Source: Salinibacillus xinjiangensis
Lineage (GTDB): Bacteria > Bacillota > Bacilli > Bacillales > Alkalibacillaceae
Direction: 5' to 3'
DNA: 64,000 nucleotides
Assembly: GCF_009649735.1 (NCBI RefSeq)
Contig: NZ_WJNH01000002.1
Coordinates: 124,001 to 188,000 of the forward strand
Shown here: positions 39,122 through 48,392 of the stretch, one piece after another
Position numbering within the stretch: position 1 is the first letter of the stretch
Layout: each line of letters begins with the position of its first letter
The notes under the pieces: model-generated
Told to the model about the DNA's origin: nothing
The model's input: the letters and a program-made list of their open reading frames with translations, nothing else
Databases searched by the model: none
Made by a program: the position numbers and the translations under genes

Positions 39122-39502
39122 TTATTCATTTAATAAAATCGTTCCGTTAATATTCGTAAACACATGGTCTGTAGCTTCTGTTCGATCCATTGCTGTTATG
39201 ACGGTATTATTTTTGGTACTGACAACCAAAGCAGCGTCATTTAGAATCACTAAAGAATCGGTAACACCTTTTGACTTCGCGCTCTCCATTTGATGTTGAA
39301 TCTTTGACCACTGCGTATCACTTATGTTTATATTTCGTTCAGCTAACCTCTTTTCAGCATGCTTACTTACCTTAAAGTTATGGGTTGCTTCTTTTAGGTA
39401 AGACTGAAAGGATGTTTGTTGATTTGACTTTGGTAGCTGATTCTGTTTAGACCTATGTTGATGCAATGGATGATTTTGAAGCTGTTGAATCCGGTGATCC
39501 AT
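39122..39502 (-). CDS. Flagellar operon protein of TIGR02530 type
   Basis: 126 residues. The C-terminal two thirds (VSKHAEKRLAERNINISDTQ, then KGVTDSLVILNDAALVVSTK and NNTVITAMDR) match the small flagellar operon protein family TIGR02530 found between flgD and flgE in Firmicutes. No function is established; the location suggests hook assembly. The first 35 residues are Gln/His-rich and low complexity. No signal peptide or membrane segment is visible. Confidence 0.85.
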   Translation of the reverse strand: MDHRIQQLQNHPLHQHRSKQNQLPKSNQQTSFQSYLKEATHNFKVSKHAEKRLAERNINISDTQWSKIQHQMESAKSKGVTDSLVILNDAALVVSTKNNTVITAMDRTEATDHVFTNINGTILLNE

Positions 39503-39517
39503 GACTTCCCCTTCCTT

Positions 39518-39964
39518 CTATTCCACTACTTCACTTGCATTTTTAATTTCCGTTATCGAATGTACAGATACTTTCTCCCCATTTTGTAATACGAGCTCAA
39601 TGCCACTTTCCCCCATCGACACGCCTTCAACTATCCCGTTTCCAGTCTTTTCTACTGATCCATCCTCGTTATACACGTTAAACTCTACTTGCCTGTCTAT
39701 TAAATGACTGTACTCTATGACAGAATTCATAGATTGGGATTGTACTAAACCATTCATCGACTTTGAAATAGCCATTAATTGCTCTAAGGATGAAAAATTA
39801 GCCATTTGAGATATGAATTCTTTATCTTCCATCGGGTTTGATGGGTCTTGATTTTGTAGTTGTGTCATCAAGATTTTCAGAAAATCATCTTTACCTAGCT
39901 GATTATTACTCGTTTTCTCTGTTGTTTGATTTGCTAAAAATAATGATGGATCAATCTTGGTCAT
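39518..39964 (-). CDS. flgD: Flagellar hook assembly scaffold FlgD
   Basis: Hook-cap protein needed for hook polymerisation. 148 residues with the FlgD N-terminal block QLGKDDFLKILMTQLQNQDP and MEDKEFISQMANFSSLEQL. It lacks the large FlgD Ig/tudor part beyond a short C-terminal domain, as is usual in Bacillus. The ATG at 39964 follows AGGTGAT; an upstream GTG lies inside the site. It lies between fliK and the TIGR02530-type gene. Confidence 0.94.
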   Translation of the reverse strand: MTKIDPSLFLANQTTEKTSNNQLGKDDFLKILMTQLQNQDPSNPMEDKEFISQMANFSSLEQLMAISKSMNGLVQSQSMNSVIEYSHLIDRQVEFNVYNEDGSVEKTGNGIVEGVSMGESGIELVLQNGEKVSVHSITEIKNASEVVE

Positions 39965-39977
39965 CCTTATCACCTAC

Positions 39978-41207
39978 CTAAATTTCCATTAAATAATCCT
40001 CAAAGCTTTTCTCTAATTCTACGTCTTCATAATCATCCTGCTCTGACTGCTTTTGTTGTTTCTCCTGATAGCCTTGTTTCTCTTGTTCTTCCTGGTGTTG
40101 GTTAGCTAAAAAGGAAGATGACTGCTGTTGAATGATAGGTTCTGCCTGTTTCTCCACGACTACTTGTTGTGGGGAAAACATATGGCGTAACTGTGTTAAA
40201 TTACTTTCTACCATTTCCTTTGCTACTTGAGACGTGACTGTGATTTTAACAGCTGTCTCCCCATTTATTTGGGTGAAGCTTAACATCATGTCACCTAAAT
40301 GTGCAGGTTTGAGTTTAATTGTTAGCTGTGTCGATCCTCCATTTTGAATAAAACGACTTGATTTAATCACTTTTTGCATTTCCTCAAGTAAGTTAGATTC
40401 TGATGCCTTTGATTGCTGCCCATGACTTCGTTGTAAATAGAGTGTATATTGTTCTGTCTTGGACATAGGCATGGAATCTACAGTTAATGTGTTTGTTGCC
40501 TTTAAGGACAACGAATCTACCTTTTCCTCCTGGGAGACTGTTCCTTGTTGCATGACTGATCGAAGTACATGACTTGAAACGTTTCTCGAATTCCCCTGAC
40601 TTGATTGGAGAATTTGCTGTACAAATGCCCTTGTATTCGTTGACGATTTTACATCTAGAGAATCTGTATTAACTAATTTTGCTGCAGAAGGATGTTGTTC
40701 AGATTTAGACAGCAAATGTGTAATCTTGGTCAATGCAGCCTGAAACTCTCTTCCTGCCTGTTGATTACTTCCTTTTGTCATAGCTTCATAGGATTGTAAA
40801 AGAGTTTTGGCCATGTTCAGTAAGCTTGACAGTTCCAGGTTTTGATTGCTTTGTAGACTTATTTTGTCTCCATTACTCTGCATCACCTGCAATCCCAATC
40901 CGCCATTATCAGGTGTTTTAAAATACGCTGTAATTTGGGAAAGTAAAGCAGTTAACTCCTGAACTTGTGCTTGATTCAAATCCTCATCAGCTAAAAGTTG
41001 TTCAAGTTGTTCAAACATTTTTTGAATAGGAGCTTGTTCCTCTTGTGCTGATAAGTCTGGATTCACTTGCGGCATTGCTCCCCCTTGAATCGTAGCTAAT
41101 AGAGTAGAAAACGCCTGCTCTATATCTGTTTTCTTTGTGCTAGGCAGCCCTTCTCCCAGTTTCATACTTTGACCTATAGCATTAAATTGAAAAAGTCCGA
41201 CTTCCAC
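39978..41207 (-). CDS. fliK: Flagellar hook-length control protein FliK
   Basis: Secreted ruler that measures hook length and triggers the FlhB switch. 409 residues: a long, Gln/Ser-rich and variable N-terminal ruler part and a conserved C-terminal Flg_hook domain (QLTIKLKPAHLGDMMLSFTQ, about residues 300-360). The tail is Gln/Glu/Lys-rich (near residues 365-400). The start chosen is GTG at 41207, about 6 nt after GGGGGTGAG; the GTG inside that site is less likely. It lies between motE and flgD. Confidence 0.92.
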   Translation of the reverse strand: MEVGLFQFNAIGQSMKLGEGLPSTKKTDIEQAFSTLLATIQGGAMPQVNPDLSAQEEQAPIQKMFEQLEQLLADEDLNQAQVQELTALLSQITAYFKTPDNGGLGLQVMQSNGDKISLQSNQNLELSSLLNMAKTLLQSYEAMTKGSNQQAGREFQAALTKITHLLSKSEQHPSAAKLVNTDSLDVKSSTNTRAFVQQILQSSQGNSRNVSSHVLRSVMQQGTVSQEEKVDSLSLKATNTLTVDSMPMSKTEQYTLYLQRSHGQQSKASESNLLEEMQKVIKSSRFIQNGGSTQLTIKLKPAHLGDMMLSFTQINGETAVKITVTSQVAKEMVESNLTQLRHMFSPQQVVVEKQAEPIIQQQSSSFLANQHQEEQEKQGYQEKQQKQSEQDDYEDVELEKSFEDYLMEI

Positions 41208-41237
41208 TTTTCTCACCCCCTTTCAAGGATTTTAACC

Positions 41238-41822
41238 TTATTCAACACGACCGTTAATAAAAGCACTCGTTAAGGAAGCTGCTTTTTCTGGGCTCATGGA
41301 GGCTAAAATCGCACCTCTCTCTTCAGATGGAATATCCTTTAAGATAGATAAAGCTACCTCTTGGTCTACATTTTCTACAATAGATGCAACAGATTTAGGT
41401 TCCATATCAGTAAATGAAGAAGCTATCTCTTTAATCTGTTCTGCCTGCTTTTCTTTTTCAACTTCCTTTTCATTTAACTGCTTTGTTAATGCTGTAATCT
41501 CAGCCTCTAAGTTAGTAATCTGTTGATCTTTAGATTCTATTTCCACCTCAAGTTGCTCGATATGGGAATTCTTCTCTTTAACTGTTGATTCTAATTCTGA
41601 TATTTCTTGTTGGAATTCCTCCGCCTGCTCTTTCTCATTCATAGCAGAGACAAACGGCAAACGTTCCCCGTACTTATCAGCTAAATCTAGTACATTGACA
41701 CCCGCGATATTTAATACAATTATGAGCAAGGTAATGGCAAAAACAATGGGAACGACAATAACAAATAAAAACCATTGAAGCTTACCTGCCTTTTCTTTTT
41801 CAGGAAAATCTTTTGTACTCAT
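41238..41822 (-). CDS. ylxF: MotE-like protein YlxF (MgtE N-terminal domain)
   Basis: 194 residues: one N-terminal membrane segment (LQWFLFVIVVPIVFAITLLI), a coiled coil (about 75-125), and a C-terminal MgtE_N-type helical domain (SIVENVDQEVALSILKDIPS then EERGAILASMSPEKAASLTS). This is the YlxF/MotE arrangement; MotE proteins act as chaperones or scaffolds of motor assembly in some bacteria, while the role of Bacillus YlxF is unclear. The ATG at 41822 is the second of two adjacent ATGs after AGGTGAG. It lies between fliJ and fliK. Confidence 0.88.
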   Translation of the reverse strand: MSTKDFPEKEKAGKLQWFLFVIVVPIVFAITLLIIVLNIAGVNVLDLADKYGERLPFVSAMNEKEQAEEFQQEISELESTVKEKNSHIEQLEVEIESKDQQITNLEAEITALTKQLNEKEVEKEKQAEQIKEIASSFTDMEPKSVASIVENVDQEVALSILKDIPSEERGAILASMSPEKAASLTSAFINGRVE

Positions 41823-41826
41823 CATC

Positions 41827-42273
41827 TCACCTATTTCCACGGCGTAAAAATTGTTGAATCGACGCTTCATCCAAAAGCTCTTTTTCTTTTTTTACTTCCA
41901 CTTGTTTTGCGGAATTCTTTTTATGTGTAATAATCTTTTCGTATTTTTTCATTTCTACATATCTTTCTGTTAGTTGATCGTGCGAGCTTTCCATGTCTTG
42001 ACGGGCATGTAAAACAGCCTGCTGTAATTTCGCGATTTTGCTATTTAAACTTTGCATGTAGGAATGATAATTTCGTATTTGCTCAGCAGAAATGGATGAC
42101 TGGAACCCCTTCGAAATATCCTTTTCAAGGTCTTCCTTCTCTTTTAAAAAATGATATAGCTCCGTTGCAGTTACCTCGAAGTGATCCATGGCATCTTGGT
42201 ATGTCTTATAAGCCATGTCTTTTTCTGTGGTTCTAACATTAAGTATTCTTTCAAAGGCTTGTACGTTTGTCAT
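41827..42273 (-). CDS. fliJ: Flagellar export protein FliJ
   Basis: Coiled-coil stalk of the export ATPase complex, linking FliI to FlhA. 148 residues, almost entirely helical and charged, as expected for FliJ; sequence identity in the family is low, so the call rests on length, coiled coil and position between fliI and ylxF. The ATG at 42273 overlaps the fliI stop as TGATG. Confidence 0.9.
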   Translation of the reverse strand: MTNVQAFERILNVRTTEKDMAYKTYQDAMDHFEVTATELYHFLKEKEDLEKDISKGFQSSISAEQIRNYHSYMQSLNSKIAKLQQAVLHARQDMESSHDQLTERYVEMKKYEKIITHKKNSAKQVEVKKEKELLDEASIQQFLRRGNR

Positions 42274-43592
42274 CACGTTTCACTCCCATTGGCTATATCG
42301 AGTAGTACTTGAATACCTTCATCACCCGGAAAGCTTTCATCCATGCTTTGTTTTAAATATCCTATAATTCGTGGGTAAAAAGAAATGGCTTCATCCACTT
42401 CCCGTGAAGTACCTTTTTTATATGCCCCAATTTGGATGAGCTCCTTATTTTCCTCATAAACAGCTAAGAGATTTCGTATAAATGCAGCTGCTTGTATATG
42501 ATCCTTTTTCGCAACTTGATTCATTACCCTACTAATAGACTTTAAGATATTAATAGCAGGATAGCGACCTTGTTCAGCAATAGAGCGATCAAGGACTAAG
42601 TGGCCATCCAGGATTCCTCTCACGGTATCCGCAATCGGCTCATTTAAGTCATCACCATCGACTAGTACGGTATAAAAAGCGGTAATAGTTCCGTGTACAT
42701 TAGTGCCTGTTCGTTCGAGCAATTTAGGCAAAGTGGCAAAAACACTAGGTGTATAGCCCTTAGTCGTAGGGGGCTCCCCTGTTGCCAAACCAACTTCTCG
42801 CTGAGCCATAGCCACCCTCGTCACTGAATCCATCATTAAGTTGACATGGTATCCTTGGTCCCGAAAGTATTCACAAATGGCTGTAGCGGTATAGGCTCCT
42901 TTTATCCGTTGTAATGGAGGCTGGTCAGAGGTAGCCACAACGACAATGGACTTTTTTAAGCCTTCCTCACCAAGATCATTTTCGATAAACTCTCGAACCT
43001 CTCTACCTCTTTCACCGATTAACGCGATTACATTCAAATCAGCATCACTATTTCGAGCTATCATCCCGAGTAATGTACTTTTTCCAACACCACTACCAGC
43101 GAATATTCCTACACGTTGTCCCTTCCCAATAGTAAGCAGGCCATCAATCGCTTTGACACCAATTGAAATTCTTTCTTTAATGGGCGGCCTTTCCATTGGA
43201 TTTGGCGGGTCTTGGTCCGTCGCAATCGTGGATAGACCTTTAGGTAAAGAGGATTGATTTAACTGATTACCAAGGCCATCCAAAATGCTTCCAATCATAC
43301 TTCTGCCCGCCTGTACCATTAATGGCTGCTGAGTAGCTTCAACTAGGCAGCCGGGACCTATATTTTTCACCTGTGCATAGGGCATGAGGAGTACACTATC
43401 CTTTTGAAAGCCTACAACCTCCGCCATAATCGGCTGCTGGTGCTTATTTTTGGTGTACACATAACATACATCACCAATGCTCGCATCAGGACCTGTTGCC
43501 TCTATCATGATGCCAACTATTTTCGTTACTTTTCCATAGCTTTTTACAGTATCAATCTTTTCTAACCAATCTAGAACGAGACTAGCCTTCAA
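42273..43592 (-). CDS. fliI: Flagellar export ATPase FliI
   Basis: ATPase that drives delivery of substrates into the export gate; related to F1 beta. 439 residues with Walker A AGSGVGKSTL near 165-174, the GERGREVREFIENDLG block, Walker B (HVNLMMDSVTRVA) and GEPPTTKGYTPSVFA. The start chosen is TTG at 43592, 9 nt after AGGAGG, giving (M)KASLVLDWLEKID; an upstream TTG overlaps the ribosome-binding site. It overlaps the fliH stop by 11 nt. Confidence 0.96.
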   Translation of the reverse strand: MKASLVLDWLEKIDTVKSYGKVTKIVGIMIEATGPDASIGDVCYVYTKNKHQQPIMAEVVGFQKDSVLLMPYAQVKNIGPGCLVEATQQPLMVQAGRSMIGSILDGLGNQLNQSSLPKGLSTIATDQDPPNPMERPPIKERISIGVKAIDGLLTIGKGQRVGIFAGSGVGKSTLLGMIARNSDADLNVIALIGERGREVREFIENDLGEEGLKKSIVVVATSDQPPLQRIKGAYTATAICEYFRDQGYHVNLMMDSVTRVAMAQREVGLATGEPPTTKGYTPSVFATLPKLLERTGTNVHGTITAFYTVLVDGDDLNEPIADTVRGILDGHLVLDRSIAEQGRYPAINILKSISRVMNQVAKKDHIQAAAFIRNLLAVYEENKELIQIGAYKKGTSREVDEAISFYPRIIGYLKQSMDESFPGDEGIQVLLDIANGSET

Positions 43593-44358
43593 TTGTTTTA
43601 GCCTCCTCAAGTAAATCCAGCAATTTCACCTTTAATTCATTAAGCTGAGAATCAACTCCCACATCAATTTGTCCATTTGGGGTATCAATTAAGCAGCCAT
43701 GTCGATTGACTTCTTTACTAGGATAAATGGTTAGGTCAGCCTGATCACTTAATAGATTGGTCAGTTCTTCTTTGTGCTGTAGAAGCCCCTCGTAATCACT
43801 TACATGTACGTGAAGATCTATTTTAGGCTTGTCCTTCACGATTAACAATGCTTGTTGTACTAGCTTTGTAAAGTTCTCCTGGTTGTCTTCTAATACATAT
43901 CCAAGTATTTTTTCAGTAGCATTAAGAGAAATCTGGAGTATGTCCTCATGACTTTTATCAATGATCTCGGCATATTCTTGTTTAGCTAAGTTAATCAACG
44001 AGCTTGCTTCATCCACATAGGCTTGGTGTTGCTTTTCAGCTTCAACCTTTCCATCTTGAAAGCCTACCTCAAAAGCTTCAGCCTTTAATTGTTCAAACAG
44101 CTTTTCCTTCTCACTTTCCCAGGCTTCCTGCTCCTCATGAAGCTGCTGATTGGCTTGTTCGATTATACGCTCAGATTCTTGTTTAGCCTGTTGGAGTTTC
44201 TCTTGTGCTTCCTTGAACATTCGTTCGGCATTAGCCTTTAAATTAAGTGTTTCTTGCTCTTGGTCCTGTTGTTTAGTAGTTGGTTTATAAATTGGTTTTA
44301 AGGAGATTGTCTTTGATTGGTCCTGTGATTCACGTTGAACCTTCAATATATTAGACAA
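43582..44358 (-). CDS. fliH: Flagellar assembly protein FliH
   Basis: Stator-like regulator that binds FliI and anchors it to the C ring. 258 residues: a long charged helical N-terminal half (glutamine and glutamate rich, about 40-130) and a C-terminal V-ATPase-E-like domain (SLNATEKILGYVLEDNQENF). The start chosen is TTG at 44358, 8 nt after GGAGGTGA, which itself lies in the last codons of fliG; the longer reading to 44385 starts upstream of that site. The choice is moderate confidence. Confidence 0.9.
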   Translation of the reverse strand: MSNILKVQRESQDQSKTISLKPIYKPTTKQQDQEQETLNLKANAERMFKEAQEKLQQAKQESERIIEQANQQLHEEQEAWESEKEKLFEQLKAEAFEVGFQDGKVEAEKQHQAYVDEASSLINLAKQEYAEIIDKSHEDILQISLNATEKILGYVLEDNQENFTKLVQQALLIVKDKPKIDLHVHVSDYEGLLQHKEELTNLLSDQADLTIYPSKEVNRHGCLIDTPNGQIDVGVDSQLNELKVKLLDLLEEAKTIEG

Positions 44359-45364
44359 TGATATCGTCACCTCCACCACGAGCAATCACGATTTCCCCAA
44401 TTTCTTCTAACCTTCTGATGACCGAAACGATTCTAGTCTGAGCCTCTTCAACATTTCGTAGGCGAACGGGACCCATATATTCCATTTCATCCTTGAAGTT
44501 TTCTACCATTCGATTGGACATATTTTTAAATAAAACCTGCTGAACCTCTTCACTTGCTACTTTGAGAGATAGCATTAAGTCTTCGTTTTCAACTTCCCTG
44601 ATGACACGCTGAATAGAACGATTATCAAGGGTGACAATATCCTCAAAGACGAACATTCTTTTCTTGATTTCTTCTGCAAGTTCTGGGTCCTGTGTTTCTA
44701 GTTCATCCAAAATAGTTCTCTCAGTGGACCTATCAACCCCATTTAACACTTCTACAACTGCTTCTATCCCACCAGTATAGGTATAATCCTGTGTTACTGT
44801 TGCAGATAATTTCTTTTCAAGAATTTGCTCTACTTCATTGATAATTTCGGGTGATGTAGAGTCCATAATGGCAATCCGCTTAGCAATATCAGCCTGCATG
44901 TCAGCAGGAAGTTCAGAAAGAATCTGTGCAGATTGCTCTGCATCTAGATAAGATAGAATAAGTGCTATGGTTTGCGGGTGTTCATTTTGAATAAAATTTA
45001 ATATCTGCGCAGGATCAGCCTTTCGCGCAAAATCAAATGGTCGAACCTGTAATGATGAGGTTAGACGACCAATAATTTTAGTCGCCTCGTCTTCACCCAA
45101 TGCTTTTTCCAAAACATTTTTTGCATATCCAATTCCACCTTCTGAAATGTAATCTTGCGCCAATGCAATCTGATGAAATTGGTCGATCACTTTTTCTTTT
45201 TGATTTGAATCTACTTTTTTAACAGATGAAATTTCCAACGTTAATTGTTCAATTTCTTCTTCTGATAAATGTTTATATACTTCAGCAGAAACATCAGGTC
45301 CTAAAGAGATCAAGAGAATGGCTGCTTTTTGCTTTCCGGTTAATTCATTTCTCTGTTTTGCCAT
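44351..45364 (-). CDS. fliG: Flagellar motor switch protein FliG
   Basis: C-ring protein that contacts the MS ring and the MotA stator. 337 residues: N-terminal FliF-binding domain (GKQKAAILLISLGPDVSAEV), middle domain with EHPQTIALILSYL, and C-terminal domain with the charged torque helix (VASEEVQQVLFKNMSNRMVE). ATG is preceded by GGAGGGAT. It lies between fliF and fliH. Confidence 0.97.
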   Translation of the reverse strand: MAKQRNELTGKQKAAILLISLGPDVSAEVYKHLSEEEIEQLTLEISSVKKVDSNQKEKVIDQFHQIALAQDYISEGGIGYAKNVLEKALGEDEATKIIGRLTSSLQVRPFDFARKADPAQILNFIQNEHPQTIALILSYLDAEQSAQILSELPADMQADIAKRIAIMDSTSPEIINEVEQILEKKLSATVTQDYTYTGGIEAVVEVLNGVDRSTERTILDELETQDPELAEEIKKRMFVFEDIVTLDNRSIQRVIREVENEDLMLSLKVASEEVQQVLFKNMSNRMVENFKDEMEYMGPVRLRNVEEAQTRIVSVIRRLEEIGEIVIARGGGDDIIV

Positions 45365-45376
45365 TCTAAATCCCTC

Positions 45377-46990
45377 CTATTCCTCTGCAATCCAAGTTTT
45401 TAATAGTTTCGCAAACTCTTCTGGCTTATCCTTGGCCATATTTTCAAGTTGTTTTCTTCGTAGCTGCTCTTCTGTATCAGGTTGATCCTCAATGTCAGGA
45501 ACATGTATGGCTTGCTCCTCAATCTGCTCTTCGATATGTTCTTCGCTTGGTTCCTTTTTGCGTTTTCGGAAAGCAAGCAATAGCAATATCACAATCAATA
45601 GTAGCAATGCCGCACCAGCTGCATATAACCATGTTGGTACCACAGGTGTTGGTGCTGGGTCAGCAACCGGTTGTGAATTAAATTCCTGGAATACAATAGA
45701 AACTTTTTCCTCAGGATTAATATTGCCATACTCTTCCGAAACTGTTGTTGAAATGATGGAATCGAGAATAGACGCAATACTTTGCTCTACTGTAGCTTCC
45801 TCTTGGGCTGTTAGGTATTGGGCATCTCCATTCTCAGATGGTTGATCTTTTTTTCGATCAACTGCAACTTGAATCCCCAAATCTCTAACCTGATATGGAC
45901 TTTCTACAATATCTTTACGAATTCGGTTATATTCATTGTTAATGGTTTCTTTTACCATTTCATACTCGGAATTTGCACCTTCACCTTCGGCAGTATTGTA
46001 TTCAGGAATTTCCCCGTCAGCACCGATCGTTTCAGGTGGTGGATTGTCTCCTGAATAGGTTTCCGTAATTCGCTCTACACTTACTGGCAGGCCTTCCATA
46101 TTCTCCATATCAACAGGCTCTACCACTTCTTCAACACGATTTTCCTGGGTGAAATCTAAATCTGTTGTTACTGAAACAACTACATTCTCTCTTCCAATCA
46201 TCGTACCTAATAGCTGTTGTACACGCCTTTGTACATCTCGTTCAACCTCTTTTTTAATCTCCTGTTGCTCTAAGTAAGTAGTGCCTACTGACATATCTTT
46301 TGAATTTTTTTGATCAAAGTACTCAAAATGTTGGTTCATTAAGACGATATTATCAGTAGGGAGATTAGGAACTGATTTAGAAACTAAATGATAGAGTCCA
46401 TCAATTTGATTTTGGTTAAATTTATACCCAGGCTCAGTATGAATCACAATGGAAGCTGATGCCTCTGATGTTTCTTCATTGATAAAGACACTTTCTTCAG
46501 GTTTCGTAATCAGAACTTCACTTTCGCGTATTCCTTCAATTCTTTTCATTAAATTTGATAGCTCGGTTTGTAAGGCGTCCAGTTCAATCATTTCTCGCTG
46601 GCCGTCTGTCATGCCCCAAGATGCATTTTCACTAAAAAAAGAATAATCAATATTCCCGCTGTTTGGAAGCCCTTGAGCAGCTAAATCAACAAGCAATGTG
46701 TCCACATGCTCTTCCGGAACCAAAATGGAGGTTCCACCACCACTCACTTCATAATCAATAGCTCTTGCATCTAACTCGGCTTTAATTTGACCCGTTTCTT
46801 GCAGCGAAAGATTATTATAAAGTGGTACCAAGTTTGATTTATTAGCAAAAACGCTTATAAATACGATAAGCAAAAGAATGAAAACAAAGCCTCCAATAAA
46901 CGCTGACTTTTGCTTTAGTGTTCTATTCTTCCAAAATTCAGTTGTTTTTTGATAATAAGATCGAAGCTTCTCCACTACTGTTGCCTCCAT
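45377..46990 (-). CDS. fliF: Flagellar MS-ring protein FliF
   Basis: Forms the MS ring, the base on which the flagellum is built. 537 residues: N-terminal membrane segment (SAFIGGFVFILLLIVFISVF), ring-building motifs (NLSLQETGQIKAELDARAID), a large extracytoplasmic domain, a C-terminal membrane segment (LYAAGAALLLLIVILLLLAF) and a cytoplasmic FliG-binding tail (QLENMAKDKPEEFAKLLKTW). Preceded by a 150-bp spacer with a terminator-like hairpin, which is unusual for this operon. Confidence 0.97.
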   Translation of the reverse strand: MEATVVEKLRSYYQKTTEFWKNRTLKQKSAFIGGFVFILLLIVFISVFANKSNLVPLYNNLSLQETGQIKAELDARAIDYEVSGGGTSILVPEEHVDTLLVDLAAQGLPNSGNIDYSFFSENASWGMTDGQREMIELDALQTELSNLMKRIEGIRESEVLITKPEESVFINEETSEASASIVIHTEPGYKFNQNQIDGLYHLVSKSVPNLPTDNIVLMNQHFEYFDQKNSKDMSVGTTYLEQQEIKKEVERDVQRRVQQLLGTMIGRENVVVSVTTDLDFTQENRVEEVVEPVDMENMEGLPVSVERITETYSGDNPPPETIGADGEIPEYNTAEGEGANSEYEMVKETINNEYNRIRKDIVESPYQVRDLGIQVAVDRKKDQPSENGDAQYLTAQEEATVEQSIASILDSIISTTVSEEYGNINPEEKVSIVFQEFNSQPVADPAPTPVVPTWLYAAGAALLLLIVILLLLAFRKRKKEPSEEHIEEQIEEQAIHVPDIEDQPDTEEQLRRKQLENMAKDKPEEFAKLLKTWIAEE

Positions 46991-47034
46991 ACTGATTCTA
47001 TTTTTTTATTTGGATTGGAGGATAACAAAGAAAA

Positions 47035-47057
47035 AACAAGGCTTTTGACAGCCCGTT
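47035..47057 (-). terminator. Terminator-like hairpin between fliE and fliF
   Basis: Minus strand: AACGGGCT / AGCCTTGTT forms an 8-bp stem with a G-U pair and a 6-nt loop, followed by TTTTCTTTG. It lies in an AT-rich 150-bp spacer inside the fla/che operon, so partial rather than full termination is expected. Confidence 0.55.
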
Positions 47058-47142
47058 TTTCATTTTTTAAAAATATTTTTTAAAAACGTACAAAAAATAT
47101 TATTCTACCTCGTATATCTATTAATAATCACAAACTAATAGA

Positions 47143-47445
47143 TTATAATTGCATCCTCATCACTTCTTTATAAGCTTCAATAGCTTTGCTTTGAACTTCT
47201 ACTGCCGTTTGTAATGTAATGCTTGCTTTTTGTGCTGAAATCATAACATCATGTAAGTTATCGATTTCACCCTTAGCAAGAGCAGTAGTCATTTGATCTG
47301 ACTTAATTTGTGAATCATTCACTTTATCTATTGCATTCTTTAATGACTGTGAAAAGTTTTGCTGCGCCTCAAAAGGCGACGTACGATCTCCTTTTGAAAG
47401 TTGTGGATTCGGAGATGTTGCTAATATTTGATTAATGGTTGGCAT
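47143..47445 (-). CDS. fliE: Flagellar hook-basal body protein FliE
   Basis: Joins the MS ring to the rod. 100 residues with the C-terminal helical block conserved in FliE (LHDVMISAQKASITLQTAVE and KAIEAYKEVMRMQL). Two adjacent ATGs (47448 and 47445) follow AAGGTGAT; the second has the better spacing. It lies after flgC and before a 150-bp spacer. Confidence 0.95.
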   Translation of the reverse strand: MPTINQILATSPNPQLSKGDRTSPFEAQQNFSQSLKNAIDKVNDSQIKSDQMTTALAKGEIDNLHDVMISAQKASITLQTAVEVQSKAIEAYKEVMRMQL

Positions 47446-47456
47446 CATTTATCACC

Positions 47457-47918
47457 TTACTTTCCAATTTCTAAAGCTTTTAAGAGCATATCCTTTGACG
47501 CATTCATGGATGTTACATTTGCTTCATAAGACCTTGTCGCACTCATTAAATCAACCATTTCTTTTAATGGCTCGACATTAGGCATGGCTACATACCCATC
47601 TTCATTTGCGTCTGGATGATTAGGGTTGAAGACCATTTTAAACGGCTCATCATCTTCCCTGATCTCAGCAACTTGTACTCCTGACCCAGTTCCTGCTGAT
47701 GATTGTTTGTGGATGGCATTTTGAAGCTGACCACGAAAAGTAGTATCTTTCTCCTCAAAAGCTAAGACCTTGCGACGGTACGGTTCCCACTCTCCTGCTT
47801 CATTTAGGCGAGCTCTCGTAGTCTCAGCATTTGCGATGTTTGAAGAAATAGTATCCATTCGAAGTCGTTGAGCGGTTAAACCACTTGCACTTGTGTTAAT
47901 GGAGTGAAAAATACTCAT
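47457..47918 (-). CDS. flgC: Flagellar basal-body rod protein FlgC
   Basis: Proximal rod protein. 153 residues: N-terminal SIFHSINTSASGLTAQRLRM and DTISSNIANAETTR, the C-terminal ATRSYEANVTSMNASKDMLL, both rod-protein helices. Its ATG shares a base with the flgB stop (TAATG). Confidence 0.97.
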   Translation of the reverse strand: MSIFHSINTSASGLTAQRLRMDTISSNIANAETTRARLNEAGEWEPYRRKVLAFEEKDTTFRGQLQNAIHKQSSAGTGSGVQVAEIREDDEPFKMVFNPNHPDANEDGYVAMPNVEPLKEMVDLMSATRSYEANVTSMNASKDMLLKALEIGK

Positions 47919-48313
47919 TATCTCCCTCCTTTAATAACGGTTTTTAAACTACCAAACTTTCCATTCAGACGATCTACAACTGCTTGATAATAAATCTGAT
48001 TTTTAGCTAACTCGGTCATTTCTTTATCTACGTCCACGTTATTCCCGTTATGGTTATACGTGGTGTTATCTCGTTGTATAACATTGTAGGGTGTTGTATT
48101 GGGAGTTGCCTGAAACGGCAGATGCTTAGGATGTGTACGTTTTGCTTCCAGTGAAGAACTTGCTGAATTCAACACATCCTTAAATACGACATCCTTCGCT
48201 TTATAATTAGCTGTGTCGACATTTGCAATATTGTTTGAAATGGTTTTGTTTTTTAATGATGAATAATCTAATGATTGCTCAAGGGTATGGATTGTACCAC
48301 TAAAAATAGACAA
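47918..48313 (-). CDS. flgB: Flagellar basal-body rod protein FlgB
   Basis: Proximal rod protein and first gene of the fla/che operon. 131 residues with the rod motif LDYSSLKNKTISNNIANVDT and the C-terminal KEMTELAKNQIYYQAVVDRL. The start is TTG at 48313 after GGAGG. The fla/che promoter lies about 80-110 nt upstream, after the codY terminator. Confidence 0.96.
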   Translation of the reverse strand: MSIFSGTIHTLEQSLDYSSLKNKTISNNIANVDTANYKAKDVVFKDVLNSASSSLEAKRTHPKHLPFQATPNTTPYNVIQRDNTTYNHNGNNVDVDKEMTELAKNQIYYQAVVDRLNGKFGSLKTVIKGGR

Positions 48314-48392
48314 ATTACATCCTCCTAACCCCTCAAAATTTGTTTCACTTCAAGAATATGTGTAGAAATTTGTCACTTAGTATATATATTAG

